Shown here piece by piece: positions 14,131-26,795 of a stretch of DNA of 64,000 nucleotides. Each line of letters begins with the position of its first letter. Position 1 is the first letter of the stretch. This DNA is from Liolophura sinensis (taxonomy: Eukaryota > Mollusca > Polyplacophora > Chitonida > Chitonidae). Under the pieces are notes generated by a model, which searched no databases, was not told where the DNA came from, and worked only from the letters and a program-made list of their open reading frames with translations. The position numbers and the translations under genes were made by a program. The stretch is from positions 31,413,608 through 31,477,607 of the forward strand of contig NC_088300.1 in the NCBI RefSeq assembly GCF_032854445.1. Reading direction: 5' to 3'.

Positions 14131-14394
14131 CTTAGTCCACATGGTGAATCTGTCATTTTTCTAATATAATTTACCATATTACATGAGCTTGAAGGATCAA
14201 CCGGTGACGTCAGGCTGTCACGTTTTCATCTAGATCGCATATGCACATTGCCATAGAGAAAACTTACATTTATATATACTATACACAATTATACATGTCT
14301 ATATATGCGTTTAAAGCATGAAGAATGTGCGCACATATGAGATCGTATTATACCACCCTCCGTGTCTTCATAGATTGTTACCATAGCACGTTTG

Positions 14395-14749
14395 ACCCCT
14401 TCGGTGACCTAATGGTTAGAGCCTCTCCCTCGGCGTCGGGAGACCCGGGATCCAACGAAGGTCGGGTCATACTTAAGATTTTCGGAATGGTACTTATTAC
14501 TACCTCGCTTGGCACTCAGCTCTGAGTGGTTAGAGCAAGGAAACATGGCTGGTTGCACGGCGTCAGTATAATTTGACTGGGTGGGGTGTCATGTCTGGTG
14601 TCTTGGGCATGATACTTCCGTGGCAGCAGCACTTTGGCGGCATGGACTTGCCCTATGACAGTATATGTACACGCACTTTATGACAACTCGTCGTCATATA
14701 ACTGAAAAATTGTTAAGTACGGCGTGAAATCCCGAGCATATATACATGG
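14395..14749 (+). mobile_element. SINE family B, full copy with 13-bp target-site duplication
   Basis: The perfect 13-mer CATAGCACGTTTG at 14382-14394 and 14750-14762 flanks the copy. The head resembles a tRNA D-arm/box A (TGACCTAATGGTTAGAGC), with a degenerate box B-like GGGATCC region. The tail contains ACTCGTCGTCATATAACTGA and TTAAGTACGGCGTGAAATCC. Related copies lie at 521-826 and 4111-4245. Confidence 0.85.
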
Positions 14750-14762
14750 CATAGCACGTTTG

Positions 14763-17700
14763 TGTGTGTAAAATGTGCATAGCAGATTTCTGTAGTTCTA
14801 TTTTGCATTCACCTCTTTAATTATCCCGATCTCAAAGGACATAATATAGGTAGCCACTGGCACAATTAACCCAAGATGTTATTTCCATGACGCTTAATCG
14901 CTGTACATTTTGGCTATGCACGTTAGCCTGGAACCGAAACTATATAGGATCAGAGTAGTTGAAATGCCTTTGCTATTGACTCGTTGGTCACACTGACGTT
15001 TCAATGAGAACACAGAGCCTTCAAGATTTCCCTCATCTCCAGGTTTCTCGGGTGTTTTATGCGTGGGACTGCACCACTAGAACCGTTCAAATGGTCTTGC
15101 ATGAAGTTTTTGGGAGATCACCTGTCTTCCACCAAACTATGAAATTATTTAAGTTCCCAAAGGCATGTGGTTTAATCTCAGCACTCCATGCAGTGCCTAC
15201 ACCTGTGAAGCCATCTTCGTAGTGGTAAATATTATTAAGTGCGGCATTCAGTATAACTCTGAACTTGACGCCCAGAAATTATGTTGATCTTCCATTTTGA
15301 TAGGCATTTTCTAGACGAAACCAACCTTGCACCCACTTATACCAGATGTGTACCTATTTGCACACGTGTGGTTGTGTAGCTATATTAAAAATAGCTTTCA
15401 AAACATATTAAAAATGAATGCACATAAAGATAATGTATGTAAGGTGAAATTTTGCTACAATTATTGTGTGCCCGTTATACACATTTTGTGTATTTTTGTA
15501 CAGAATCTTAAAAAGCACAGGCCTCGTAATACAATAACAGTTATAAGGTTTTCTTCTGGCTCTAAATATATAATTTATAATGCTAAATTTAAACAACGAT
15601 TTACTTAAATTAAAATCCCTACTTATTTTGTTTTACAATAAAATTGTGATCAGACATTTTTTATTTCGTCTTATCGTCTTTTTTTTGTTCAGACCATTAA
15701 AGGAATGTACTGGTGTGTTGTATTAAACACTGCATGCCTGACCGAAACAGACGACGGCCTGCCGGAGGCTGTGTGATTCTGCTGAGGTCGTTATATCTGA
15801 CTCAACCCGAATTAAACGTGACTGTATGCATGCCTTCATTCCATGGCATGACAAGCACTTTATAAAGACCCTCTGTTTTGAGCTACGTTGAATTCCCGGC
15901 GTGCTCCCTCCTTGCGACTTATACAGTGAGCTAAGGTTATGGATAAGCGAATTTATTTGAAATTGTGTCATTTTTTTTAGCATAAAAAATCTACAATGAC
16001 TAACATATCTTACTATAATCCTGTTTTATAAGGAAATACGATCATTACTTGTTTAATTAAAATTCTATGAGATGCGAAACAAATAAAGGCTACATAACAG
16101 GAATAGGAGATCCTACAAGCTCGAGACGATTGCAAAAACAACGAGAATTTCTTAATTCTTAGGTCTTCCATCATTAACATTGAAAATACCAGTGTGATAT
16201 GACATACCTACTATATATAGTGAAGATTTTTTTTTTCGTTTCAATTCTTTATTCATGTAAGAGGCCCTCGCTGTCCAAGTAATTGCTTCTGCCGTTAATC
16301 CATTTGGACCAAGTTTCCTGTGGTTTGACGGCCGCTTTAAGCCAGAATATTCGTCAGGTAACTGACGGTGCGGTGGCAAAATTTCAAAATATTTAAAACA
16401 AACCTGATAATATCAGGAACATTTATTTTTTAGTATCGGTGTCATATTTTTAAGTTTCCAAGAAGCACTGAAGTATACCCTTTAAATCTCAATTAAATTG
16501 AAATTTTTGCTTTGAACAGATCAATTAAGTAAACTTCCGTCATTGAGAGGAATTTACTTTTCGTGGAATCTCCCTGAAATAGTCGATCAGCAACGATAAG
16601 CAAAATCGTATTTACGATGAAAAAAAGAGAATAAGATGCGAAAAATACATTTAATTCCCCGGACATCATAACACCCAAGCACACTCCTCATTTGCTGAAA
16701 TTTCAACTGTACACCGCTTTGACCATTGATTAGTTCATAAATTTCCGTAAAAGTGGGTGTCTTATATATTGCTGACACATAATATGCTTCCTGTCTTGGA
16801 TAAATAACTACAGTCATTATTTAGGAAAAAATAAACAATTTAAAGCTACTTTTGGTATAATGTGTCAACAGATGTGCTTTCGGTCATTTTGTGCTTCGAA
16901 TACATTATTGGCTTAAGATCATCTGGGTCACCTGTTGGTGTTGTCCTGGCAATTTCGGTAAGAGATTTATGGCGGCTTTCAACAGAAATGGCTTTCTGGT
17001 GTCTTGGGCAAAGTGAGGGCTTTAAGTCTTGGAGGACATGGTCAAGAGGGGATAATTAGAGGCTGGTGAGTCATAGCGCAGTGGTCAGTATTAAGTTATA
17101 TCAGGAAGCGAGTTGAACATGAGAGCCTTTCGGCCGCGGGCCCACCAGGACTTGTCACTTTGTGAGGCCAAATTAATTTTCTACGTTCCAGCCGACAGTG
17201 CTATTAGTGATACCGAATAAGACTTGTATTGACCACAAAGCCTTTGCTACACTGGGTTTTTCTGTAGAAACCCCCTAGGGGTACCGTGAATACAAAGACA
17301 TTTAGTGACCGTCTTGAAAGAAAGTGACCAGATGAATTGTCCGACGCAAATAAAAGCTGCTTGGTCTCTGAGGGATTTTAACTTCCCCTAGAAGGCAAGA
17401 GCCGCCTAACCGAATGACCATGACCCTTTGTTTCTGTATTAATTGTTATACGGTAATTGTGCAGAATGCATTACCTGGCCGTATAAACCAGCCCGGTCTG
17501 TAAACCAGTGCGGTTCAGCGACCGCGCTAACGATACCGCGTGGCCATTGGGACATTTTCCCACGCCACATTGTCCAAATAAACCACATTAGCGGCGTTGC
17601 TATGGTCACTTAATAATTGACAACTTTATCGGAATATTGATCAGTTTTTACCTGGACAGGTAGAATTATACCGACTAGGAAAATGACCGCGTTTTTATTG

Positions 17701-18579
17701 ATTAATGTGCAATCGCGCGCTGTATAGGGAGGGAGTGGTCCATATAACTTCTGGTGGCAAGAGTCAGCTAGATATGGCGGTGACTGCATGAGGCTATTAC
17801 TCAGACGACACGCTGGAAATACCGAGCTGTGCACGATATGTGAAATCATACTTATTAATAACACACTAAGTATGTTTCAGTACAAGTACAAATGCAATAA
17901 AAACGCATTTCCCTAGTTATAGTGTACACGTAATACCCACGATAAGACCTACTCATTTTGGAATCGTCATCTTTGATTTTCATGAGTAATGGTAAATTTC
18001 TTTCATATACTGATGAGTTATAAATGAAAGCACGTTTTAGAATTTCCGTGAAGTATACAGGGATGTCAACTTTGAAAAGTTACAGTTTTCTAATGTTTGT
18101 TTATCTTCCCTTTATAAATATGCCCCGCATGCATCATGACAAACTGTAAATCGAAGTCTCTTAGAAATATTCTGGCAGAGAAGGAAGAGGTACAAAGATA
18201 TAAAAATTAAATAAATAAATAAAAATTACGGACTTTATTTACTGACTGCATGGTTTTTCGTATATACCCCATGCACGACTACTTCATTGACACGTCTGCA
18301 AACCAGCGAATTCTGACTTCCATAACATTTCTGCTATAGAGGGCTGACGACGAAGTCCGAGAGAGTCCTTAGAGCATGTACGTGTAACATAACTCCGTGT
18401 TGCAGGACGGATTTCCACCGTTCTTTCAGTGCTGCTCCACTGAGACGACTTACCAAAGGCAAGTAAGCTGCCTCATCTGAACCATTATACTGATACGGGT
18501 CAACCAGTCGTTGCACTATCCCCATAATGCTGAACGTCAATCGAGGAAGCTACAACTTCCTCTTTTCAGATCTAAGGTG
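14763..18579. other. Intergenic; no gene seen
   Basis: Apart from a SINE tail near 15215 I recognise nothing. ORFs at 15004-15608 and 16493-16817 are short and featureless. Confidence 0.6.
15215..15260 (+). mobile_element. SINE family B tail fragment
   Basis: ATATTATTAAGTGCGGCATTCAGTAT resembles the 3' end TTGTTAAGTACGGCGTGAAAT. Short, so tentative. Confidence 0.4.
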
Positions 18580-18652
18580 TGACCAGACCCAGGATCGGCT
18601 ATGGGCCAATCGCCCTCGAAGCAAACGCTCTACCAACTGAGACATCGGAACC
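18580..18652 (-). mobile_element. tRNA-like SINE head
   Basis: The minus strand reads ATGTCTCAGTTGGTAGAGCG (box A-like), then GATCCTGGGTCTGG about 45 bp on. No foldable anticodon arm is apparent, so a SINE head is likelier than a working tRNA gene. Confidence 0.45.
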
Positions 18653-19374
18653 GGAATATCTGAATGTAAAATGTATATGACGAAGGCACCTTAATCAATT
18701 TATTCACTTTCAAGATGGAAAAATTTTAATACATTAAACATTGGATGTAGTACTGATATTCACTGAACGGCAATAATTTGAACCATTCTTAATTGGTAAA
18801 TGCATAGAGAAACTTTTGTTTAATTAGCTAACATGGTTTGACTCTTTGTCATAAAATCTTCGGTATGGAATCGATGAAGGCCAAATATTAAAGTGTTGTT
18901 ACAAGGAAATGACTGGCGTGCATTCTAGATATCACAACAGGAAGAGAACTTGTTACTTGTGATAAAAATCGGCAAGTCACTTGAGTTATTATTTTATTTC
19001 AAGAGTCACAGGTGAAATAAATTTAAAGAATACAATATTTCATTGGCCAAAAATAAACGGTCTGCTGGGAGCATCCAATAATGCAGACTTTTGAAGACTT
19101 TTCATCTAACGCGAAAGTCCAAAATACATATAGCTGAATTTGAACGACATATACATCATTGTTAAAGTTGAGGTGGTCTGGGAAAAACCAATAACAACGT
19201 GAAGAAATGTTAGGACTTCTTAGATAGAAAAACTCCAAAATACAGGCAGCTGAATTTGAACGAAATACAATACTTCATAGCTCCTTACACTAAAAAGTAA
19301 TGCATACGGAAATGTTATTGTATGTTAAATGTGATGACAACATAGAATTTTGAGTAATTCTAGACGAGTGACGT

Positions 19375-19580
19375 TTAATAAATTGTAATTAACATCACTG
19401 CAATTTTTTTTACCTCGTTCTGCTGGAGCCGGGGTGGGGGTGGGGTGGGATAATGGGGTGTAATTTGTTACTATTTAAGCATTTACATTGATGTGTGACC
19501 ATTGCTGAGCTATCACACGGTCGTGGCTCTTCTGGTTTAAATCCCTGTTCTGTACGTCTTTAATCATATCTGTGTTCTGT
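19375..19580 (+). repeat. Dispersed repeat R3, copy 1
   Basis: GTAATTAACATCACTGCAAT at the start and CTGTACGTCTTTAATCATAT near the end match 48863-49100. Confidence 0.65.
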
Positions 19581-22500
19581 GATGTATGTATACATGTACA
19601 AAATACAACCGGTGCTGATGCATAGGTGCCTTAAGAATATATACATTCCGAATAAGGTGTACCAGAGGTTACATTTGATGTTGAGGAATTCATTCGAGCT
19701 TTAATACCATTTTTATGCCGCATGACTTGTTGCGTGTGGTATAACAGCTACAACGCCTATACAACACATTGCTCCGTTCCATCATCTTGAAGCATTGTTA
19801 TCGAATGGCTTGACAGCAGGATCTCTCTTGTAATGGCACCATCGCCATCCTTGTCTCTTCCATATTGATTTATACGTTCTGAGACACTTAGTCTTTTCCA
19901 AATCTTTCCGTGTTATTAGTAAGGTGGACTTTTGCCTCGGCCTCTTTGGTTGATGTATTGCTCCAGGCTGGATAACAGCCATGGTGCCAGCGAGTGCCTA
20001 ATTTACCATCTCGAAGCGTCAGGCTGGACAACAGATGGTGTGGCCAAAGCTTTTGTACGAAATCTCGTTAAAGCAAACGCTTTAGGCAGTCTACAGAGGT
20101 ACATATATGGCTACAAACATAGTGCTTAAGCTTTTACAAAAATAACTAGTATCAAACCATGAAAAAACACCTCCCGCAATGCCACCACTATGTTTCCTGA
20201 CAATGTGGGCTTTCAGGACAGAAATGATGGTTTCTGCAAGAAAATTTAAAAAAAAAAAATGAGGAAAACGGTCATTGTTGTTGAAGATTCAAATTCTAAA
20301 CAGTGAGTGAACATATCCCTTATAACTGAATCTAACCTTTTTCTTCACAGGAATTCTCGGTTTTGACATGTGATAATAGTTTGATACTCTTCATCATGCT
20401 TCGACCTGATGTTCCTTTTTTTTTAATGCAAAGTACTTTTTACGTGAATAACTCAAAGTATGCACACCCGTTTATATATACATGCTTATACCATGTGCGT
20501 TGGGCTTTCCGTGGGATATTCTGTATCCACGCTATAGCTCCTAAGTTCGCGCATGAAATGTGCATCAATTACGTTGACGCACTTGATATAACACAAGGGC
20601 TCGTTATGACAAAGTTATGACGCATAGAAATGTACACGGTCGTGGAGAGGGCCGCAAGGGGGTTTATGATGGCAAGGAGTAGGGGGGCAGGGGAAAAAGG
20701 GGTGAGTAGAAAATCGAAATAATAATTCCAAGATGGAGATAATCCGAAGATCAAGCAATGGTCAGGATAGAATCTTTGGTAAAATGCCGTAAAGATAACA
20801 GTATAACTAGCTCGCTAATACATCCAGTCTTTACCCAAAAGAGGGCATGGGAGAGTCGGAGATATTTCTTAATGATTAAGGCATTGCCAGCTGGTTTAGT
20901 GAAGCGCCCGGGGATGATGTATGGAGGCCTGTTCGACCAATATGACATGGTTCTCAAAGGGGAACTATCCAAGGGCTTTGGAGGTGGTATGTCTGGCATC
21001 TCAAGCCGCACTATAGTCGTAGATAGGAAGATATCCTTAGCGTACCGGCGTCAGTCCGTGCACCAGGACTGTCATAAAAACAAACTTTGGGGGTTCCTAG
21101 CATGTATGAAAGGTGCACAGTACCCATAGCAACAAACATCTCAGCATTTATTTAGGGAATTATTCTATCAATGTTAAAATATTACCAGGAAATGCCGGAA
21201 GGGATACATAATATGCAAACGACTTCAAAGAATTTCGCATTGGACGGTTTGGCCTTATGCGATATATAAGGAAATTTAAACATCACTTAAATAAATAAAC
21301 TACACATGCATTACCTTGGTTACAACATATAAGCATACAGCCTGTCCATATATAAGAACTAATTGTGGGTTTGCAACATCCACGTAACCACTGCAAAGAA
21401 TTATTACCATGCTTTCAAGATTTGACGCCTTAGCCTACTGCAGATACTTGAAGTTTTGCATCACTGTAACCCCACAAAGGCATTGAAGGTGTATTCTTCT
21501 TGCAAAACATATCCTTAAATTACTCAAGCATGCACACAAGTATATTTATTTAAAATAGCTTTTGTTTGACAGAAAAGGTAAATTTTCACATTATAGATGG
21601 AATTTATTTTTGAATGCCATCCAAATAATAGCTGTACATATATATCACATGATTATACACGTGACATTTTTTACGATTATAATACACCTGCAAAGCTGTC
21701 AAAAACATCCTATATTTACTTCCAATGTTGATGCGGCAGTTGTCAATCAGTAAGTAATGTTATTATGTATTGCTGGGTATCAAACAGCTCGTAGTGGTTT
21801 GTCACACCAATGTGCGTATACGGCCCGGAACAGCGACGAGAGGACTTTCCCACGACTTGTATGAATGCAGGGGGGGACAAACTAAAGTGACATCGGACAA
21901 GCTCAGTTGAGTCATCGGAGAGAGGGCTAATTCAGGGTTAGTCATCCTGGGTGACCATGAGAAGAACTTGGGGACAGTATTACGGGGTAAAAGGGAGGGG
22001 ACACGGGTTTTCGCTGTCTCATTCATCCGACTTGGAACAAAGGAACGATCCAAATGGCCAAAAACAGCGAGCAACTGTCGACGGTGTTACACTGACAGGA
22101 ACAACAAATGCAGCCAAAGAAATTGAGAAATGTGATTAAACGCATTACTTAATTACGAAAGTGCATTAAATCGATGTCTCTACATATATCAAAGAGAGAT
22201 TAACTGCATCTTCGTTGAAGTTATAACATCATCATCATTAACAAATGAAAAAATGATTTGAATTTCACATCATCACATTTTTCTTGTATACTGTAAGTAT
22301 TGAGCTTTGCTTCTTTTTGACTACTTTTGAAACTATTTGATACATTAAAATGAATAAACAGAGGTATGTTTGGTTCACGCAATGCTTCGCAGAAAAGCAG
22401 TTATGTGAAAGTGAAATTGCGAGGAAAACAAAGACTATAAAGGGCTGCTTTGCCAATGGTTGTAATGGTGCAAATACTTATGACGAGGATATAATAGTAA

Positions 22501-25500
22501 CACAAAACTATGTGGTTTGATAGACAGGAGGTTACTTGATACATAATGTGGAAAAGTCCTGGTTTTGACACACGATTACACATGGTGGCCTGTCATTTAT
22601 CATACAACCAGGCGTTTTCCCACCCTTCCGCCAATACAGATAACTTCAGCAGAGAGCAATGTTTTTTGCACGACTGCCATAAACCATCCCTCAGTTGAGT
22701 GTTGAAAGGCGAAATTATTTGACAGGTTCAGGTTGGAAAAAGGGAAACATGGCAAAGGGTATTGAAAGCTTAGGTTTGTTCCAAAATAAAACAACTAATT
22801 TTGGAAAACATTTCTTTGCATAAAACGAGAGAATAAGAGACATGAGCAAAAGGAACAGAGCCAAAAAGTATTGCAATAAACGTGAGTGATGGAAGTATAT
22901 TATGGTATGGCAAATATTCCTTTTTTTTTCTTGTTCTTGTGTGAACTTGGAGGACGGTTATAGTTAATCTTATAACCCAAAACAGTTTTCATTACAAGAT
23001 CACAGGAGATTAGAGAACGAGTCTTGAGATCAAAGAGCCGCTACATTCACAGATCTCCGATTCATTTTTGTCCAATGAAATCAGCGCTTTAAAGAATCAT
23101 TCGAAGCCAATCGGGGATGGCCTCTCTTACAGCGCTGTAGCTCACCATGAATGAACCGTCATATAGTTACATGTTGCCCGTATGATGAATATTTTATAAG
23201 GCGTGTTGTGTGAGTCATATATGAGAATTCCCTTGTACTTGAACCTTTTAATATGACAGCTGGCAAAAGGGTAATCACAGACAAGAGATTGTACTGGAAA
23301 TACCAATACCCTTACCCCCTGCCTCCCTGGACACGTCTCTTTGCCTGGGGGCCTCTTCCCTACCCTACCCCTTGGGAATAAAAAACATCTCATTTTGTTT
23401 TGTTTTTTTTTGCATGTAGGATGTAGCTCTTCACGTAAGCTGTTGCAACAATTCTTTTGCATATTAATCTAAGTAATTTTTTTTCTCTATACTTGGTCTT
23501 TAGCTTGTGTGCATAAATAATTTATCACTTTTATCACTTTTATTTATTGACTGCACAAACAGTTAATAACGAATACGGGGAGAATTATAACTATTGAAGA
23601 CGGAATTTCGGAAATTCCTACATAACTTTCCTTTTTTTAATAAAACTTGCTTCCTACCAGGGAAATGTAATTTTGACTGCATGAAAATATATCTGATGAC
23701 AGGTTCTACACTGTCAAAATAATATGAAATAAGATCCGTTGAATTAAACCTTGAAACAAGAGTGAAGTTAATTTTGCAATTCACTGGGACATTTATAATG
23801 TATATGTATGAAAAAAAAAGTAATGACAGAATAGAACTGTTTATAAGCAACTTTCATGCAGCGGCATTTAAGGGTGTGTTGTATAAAATATGTTCTCGTT
23901 TGACAAGCTAATTTCTTTTCTTTTTTAAATTATTGTTTAAGGCACCCTTTTGGTGAGAGAGATTGTTACGCTCTTCACAGATTAAGGGTCAGCACTAAGA
24001 ATGATTGTCACGCAACCGTGGTGTTACTCAAGACATTTCAGTCCAGTATCGCTTCTCAGTAATTAATGAAAATATTAATTACACTTTGCAACATTTATGC
24101 GGTAGAAGGAGTTCACGGCGTTTCTTGGTTGTCTCATTTGCTTTGACAGTACCCCTAGTACGCCGGCTCCTAGACATTCACACGGGGCTTGTGTTGCAAA
24201 TGGTCGCCATAGGATCTCTCGCACCAGATGACTCACCAAACTTGTGACGTCATCAAAAGAAGGGTAGAGTGACTGCCGGCGAAGTTTGAAAGAATGATTC
24301 ACGGCTGAAACCTTTTTTCTCTTTTCTCCACCCTTCCAGACTGGGTGCTGATGGCAAAAGGGAATCAAAGGACACTTTTAAAGGCGATCGCCAACAAGGC
24401 CAATTTGGCAGCCAGTTAGTCCATGTTTGATGGTTGACAAATGGCCGATTTGTCACCCTTTCTATCACAGGCGCGTGAACAGCGCATGGAAACTGCCATA
24501 TCTTTTGGGGTTTTCTCCTCCATGGTCTAATAAAACAGCTTTTATGCTGCAATCAACACGAAATACTCCTTGAAATACCAAGAAAATGCGATACTTTTTT
24601 CATTAACGCGTAACTATACTTTGTCGCCAACAGTTAATCAACAAGATTAAAATTCCGCACGGGTTTTGCTTTGTGATCCACAACACGCATTGTCCATGGG
24701 GAAGTTAAAAAATTACACCTTTTTCTTTCTTTCTTTTTCGTTTTCAGATTAATATGTCAGTGTGCATGTATTGGGAATTATAAGCTACGTTTGTGGAGAT
24801 GTGGCTTTCAATCGAATTCTTCGAAGGAAAAATTTCATGTTTCTGTGGCGAATCTCCCTGGATCTCTATACCGGCCTTGTCGGGTTTCTAATCAAATACA
24901 GAGAGTAAGATCCGTGATGAATTCCGTCAACCGTACGGAGATGTTGGCGTGTAATCTTATAGCAACCCCCCTCCTGTCCTAACCACTGTCCCTGTATTTG
25001 ACGGATTCGCACAAGGAGTTATATGTCCGTGATGATAGTCCTACAGATCGCTTTGTCCATTTGCCCGGGGACCTTTATGGTTCAGAATGCAAACGGCGCA
25101 AACAGGAGATAAATAACCCCATCCATTTCCTGCTTATAATTACCCTTGTCCACCCAAGCACAATACCTTTATTATCGTGGAAACCATACTAAGAACAGGT
25201 GTTTATATGCCGTGTACAAAGAGAATTCTTGTGTATGCAGGACAGCGAAATATGATCTGCTAGAAGACGAGGCATTTCTTTGAAGATTCCTCATTAATTA
25301 AAATGCCCATCGTGTTCTTGCATGCATGGGAAAAGCAGGTGCCTGTTTTTACCATTTTTAACATCTATCAATCACACCCATCATTCGTATTTATAGCATG
25401 AATTATTTCTTATATAGACCTAACATGACTGCTGTTTTACGGCCTACTAAATATTTCACTTGCACCATGCTGGTGGTTGGAAGAAATGCTATTAATATAT

Positions 25501-25570
25501 AAAAGACTATAGACACGATGTCATAAAGCAATAAGGGGACACATCAGGGCTGGATTCGACCAGGAGTATA

Positions 25571-25650
25571 GTTATTTATTTATATGATTGTTGAGTTACG
25601 CTGTAGTCAAGAATATTTCACTTATACGACGGCAATCTTTAAACCAGGAC
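25571..25650 (-). mobile_element. SINE family A tail fragment
   Basis: TTACGCTGTAGTCAAGAATA followed by TTTCACTTATACGACGGCAA. Confidence 0.7.
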
Positions 25651-26772
25651 TAATACATAACACGTAAGGTCGACGTTTCATATCATAAGGCCAACAACAG
25701 TTGGTCCTGTGGTATAATTCTCCCATCCATGTTCGCTCTTTGTTTACTGGAGTCCAGTTTGTAATTGACCAAAGGGGAGATTTATCAAAAAGAGGAGGAA
25801 TTTCTCCGGCAAATTTAGCGAATTTTAGAAAAAAAGGAGATACTTGTTACAACAACCCAACTAGGCAATCTTTTGCACATCTGGTTACTCAAACATCCAC
25901 TGCGCGTAGAACGGTATTTACAATGTTCATGCTTGCAATTAAATAGCAGATATATGCGTGATTAGATGTGTGACTATACTCAGCTAAAATGTAAAGTCAA
26001 ACGACATGAGCCGATTTAGAGTTTGATTTGTCCAGGATCTAAGTGTCTCCTCTTCTGATACAGAGGGTTTACGGATAGGATTTGAGCCGTATTCTATACT
26101 GCACATGCGCATAAGAGCCACGTTACCAGCGCGGATCTGAGCTGCATTATTTAAGTGTTGAAGGGTAGTGATTTGGAATAGCAAATAGCATAGGGTACAA
26201 CCAATTAGCGAACTCTTTACAGTAAAAGAATGACGGATGGGAAAGTTATTTTTCTCTTGAGAATGACTAAGCGGGCTTAGAGTGACCGATGGTCAAGGGA
26301 AAACTTAATTTTAGCGGCAGCCATTGATGGACAGGGTCAGCACTTCGGACTTCCGGACCAGAGAGAGAAAATTAGCATGCCGCTGGTTTGAACAATGGTA
26401 GAGGAACGTCCAATGTGAACAGAAGACAGGCAAGCAGTTATTTCACATTGGGAATCTGTTCCAAGAAAGCAAATTAAAGCCGAAATTGCAAACATGTTTT
26501 GTACAATCATGCCGATTCTTCAGCACGAAATTTCCAGATCAATTTTCTGCGTATGCATGATCAGTGATTTTCGTGCCGAAATACCGGTAACCGTGAAAAA
26601 ACAAGAGAGAAAAAACAAAATAGCATGACTATCCACACTAATGCACAGCTCTGTATCATGTATGTTAATTAAATTCCTGAACTCGTGATGTATAAAGGCT
26701 TGTACTATTGTGAGGATGTTTATGTAGAAAAATACATGGAAAGCGAGAATATACTCACAAACTTCAGTTTAC

Positions 26773-26795
26773 CACACACACACACACACACACAC
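26773..26795. repeat. (CA)n microsatellite
   Basis: Roughly eleven CA repeats followed by an A-run. Confidence 0.9.

Noticed and set aside
13695-14169. Three overlapping + strand ORFs of 80-146 codons
   Set aside because: They arise from a 21-22 bp minisatellite whose period keeps frames open; no domain, no splice sites.
18580-18652. tRNA gene
   Set aside because: Box A-like sequence is present, but no convincing anticodon or acceptor stem; a SINE head is likelier.
20758-21129. 123-codon + ORF with an overlapping minus ORF
   Set aside because: No recognisable motif; overlapping open frames on both strands suggest chance.
22600-24600. Short ORFs near 23142-24552
   Set aside because: All under 110 codons, overlapping on both strands, with no domain or flanking splice signals.
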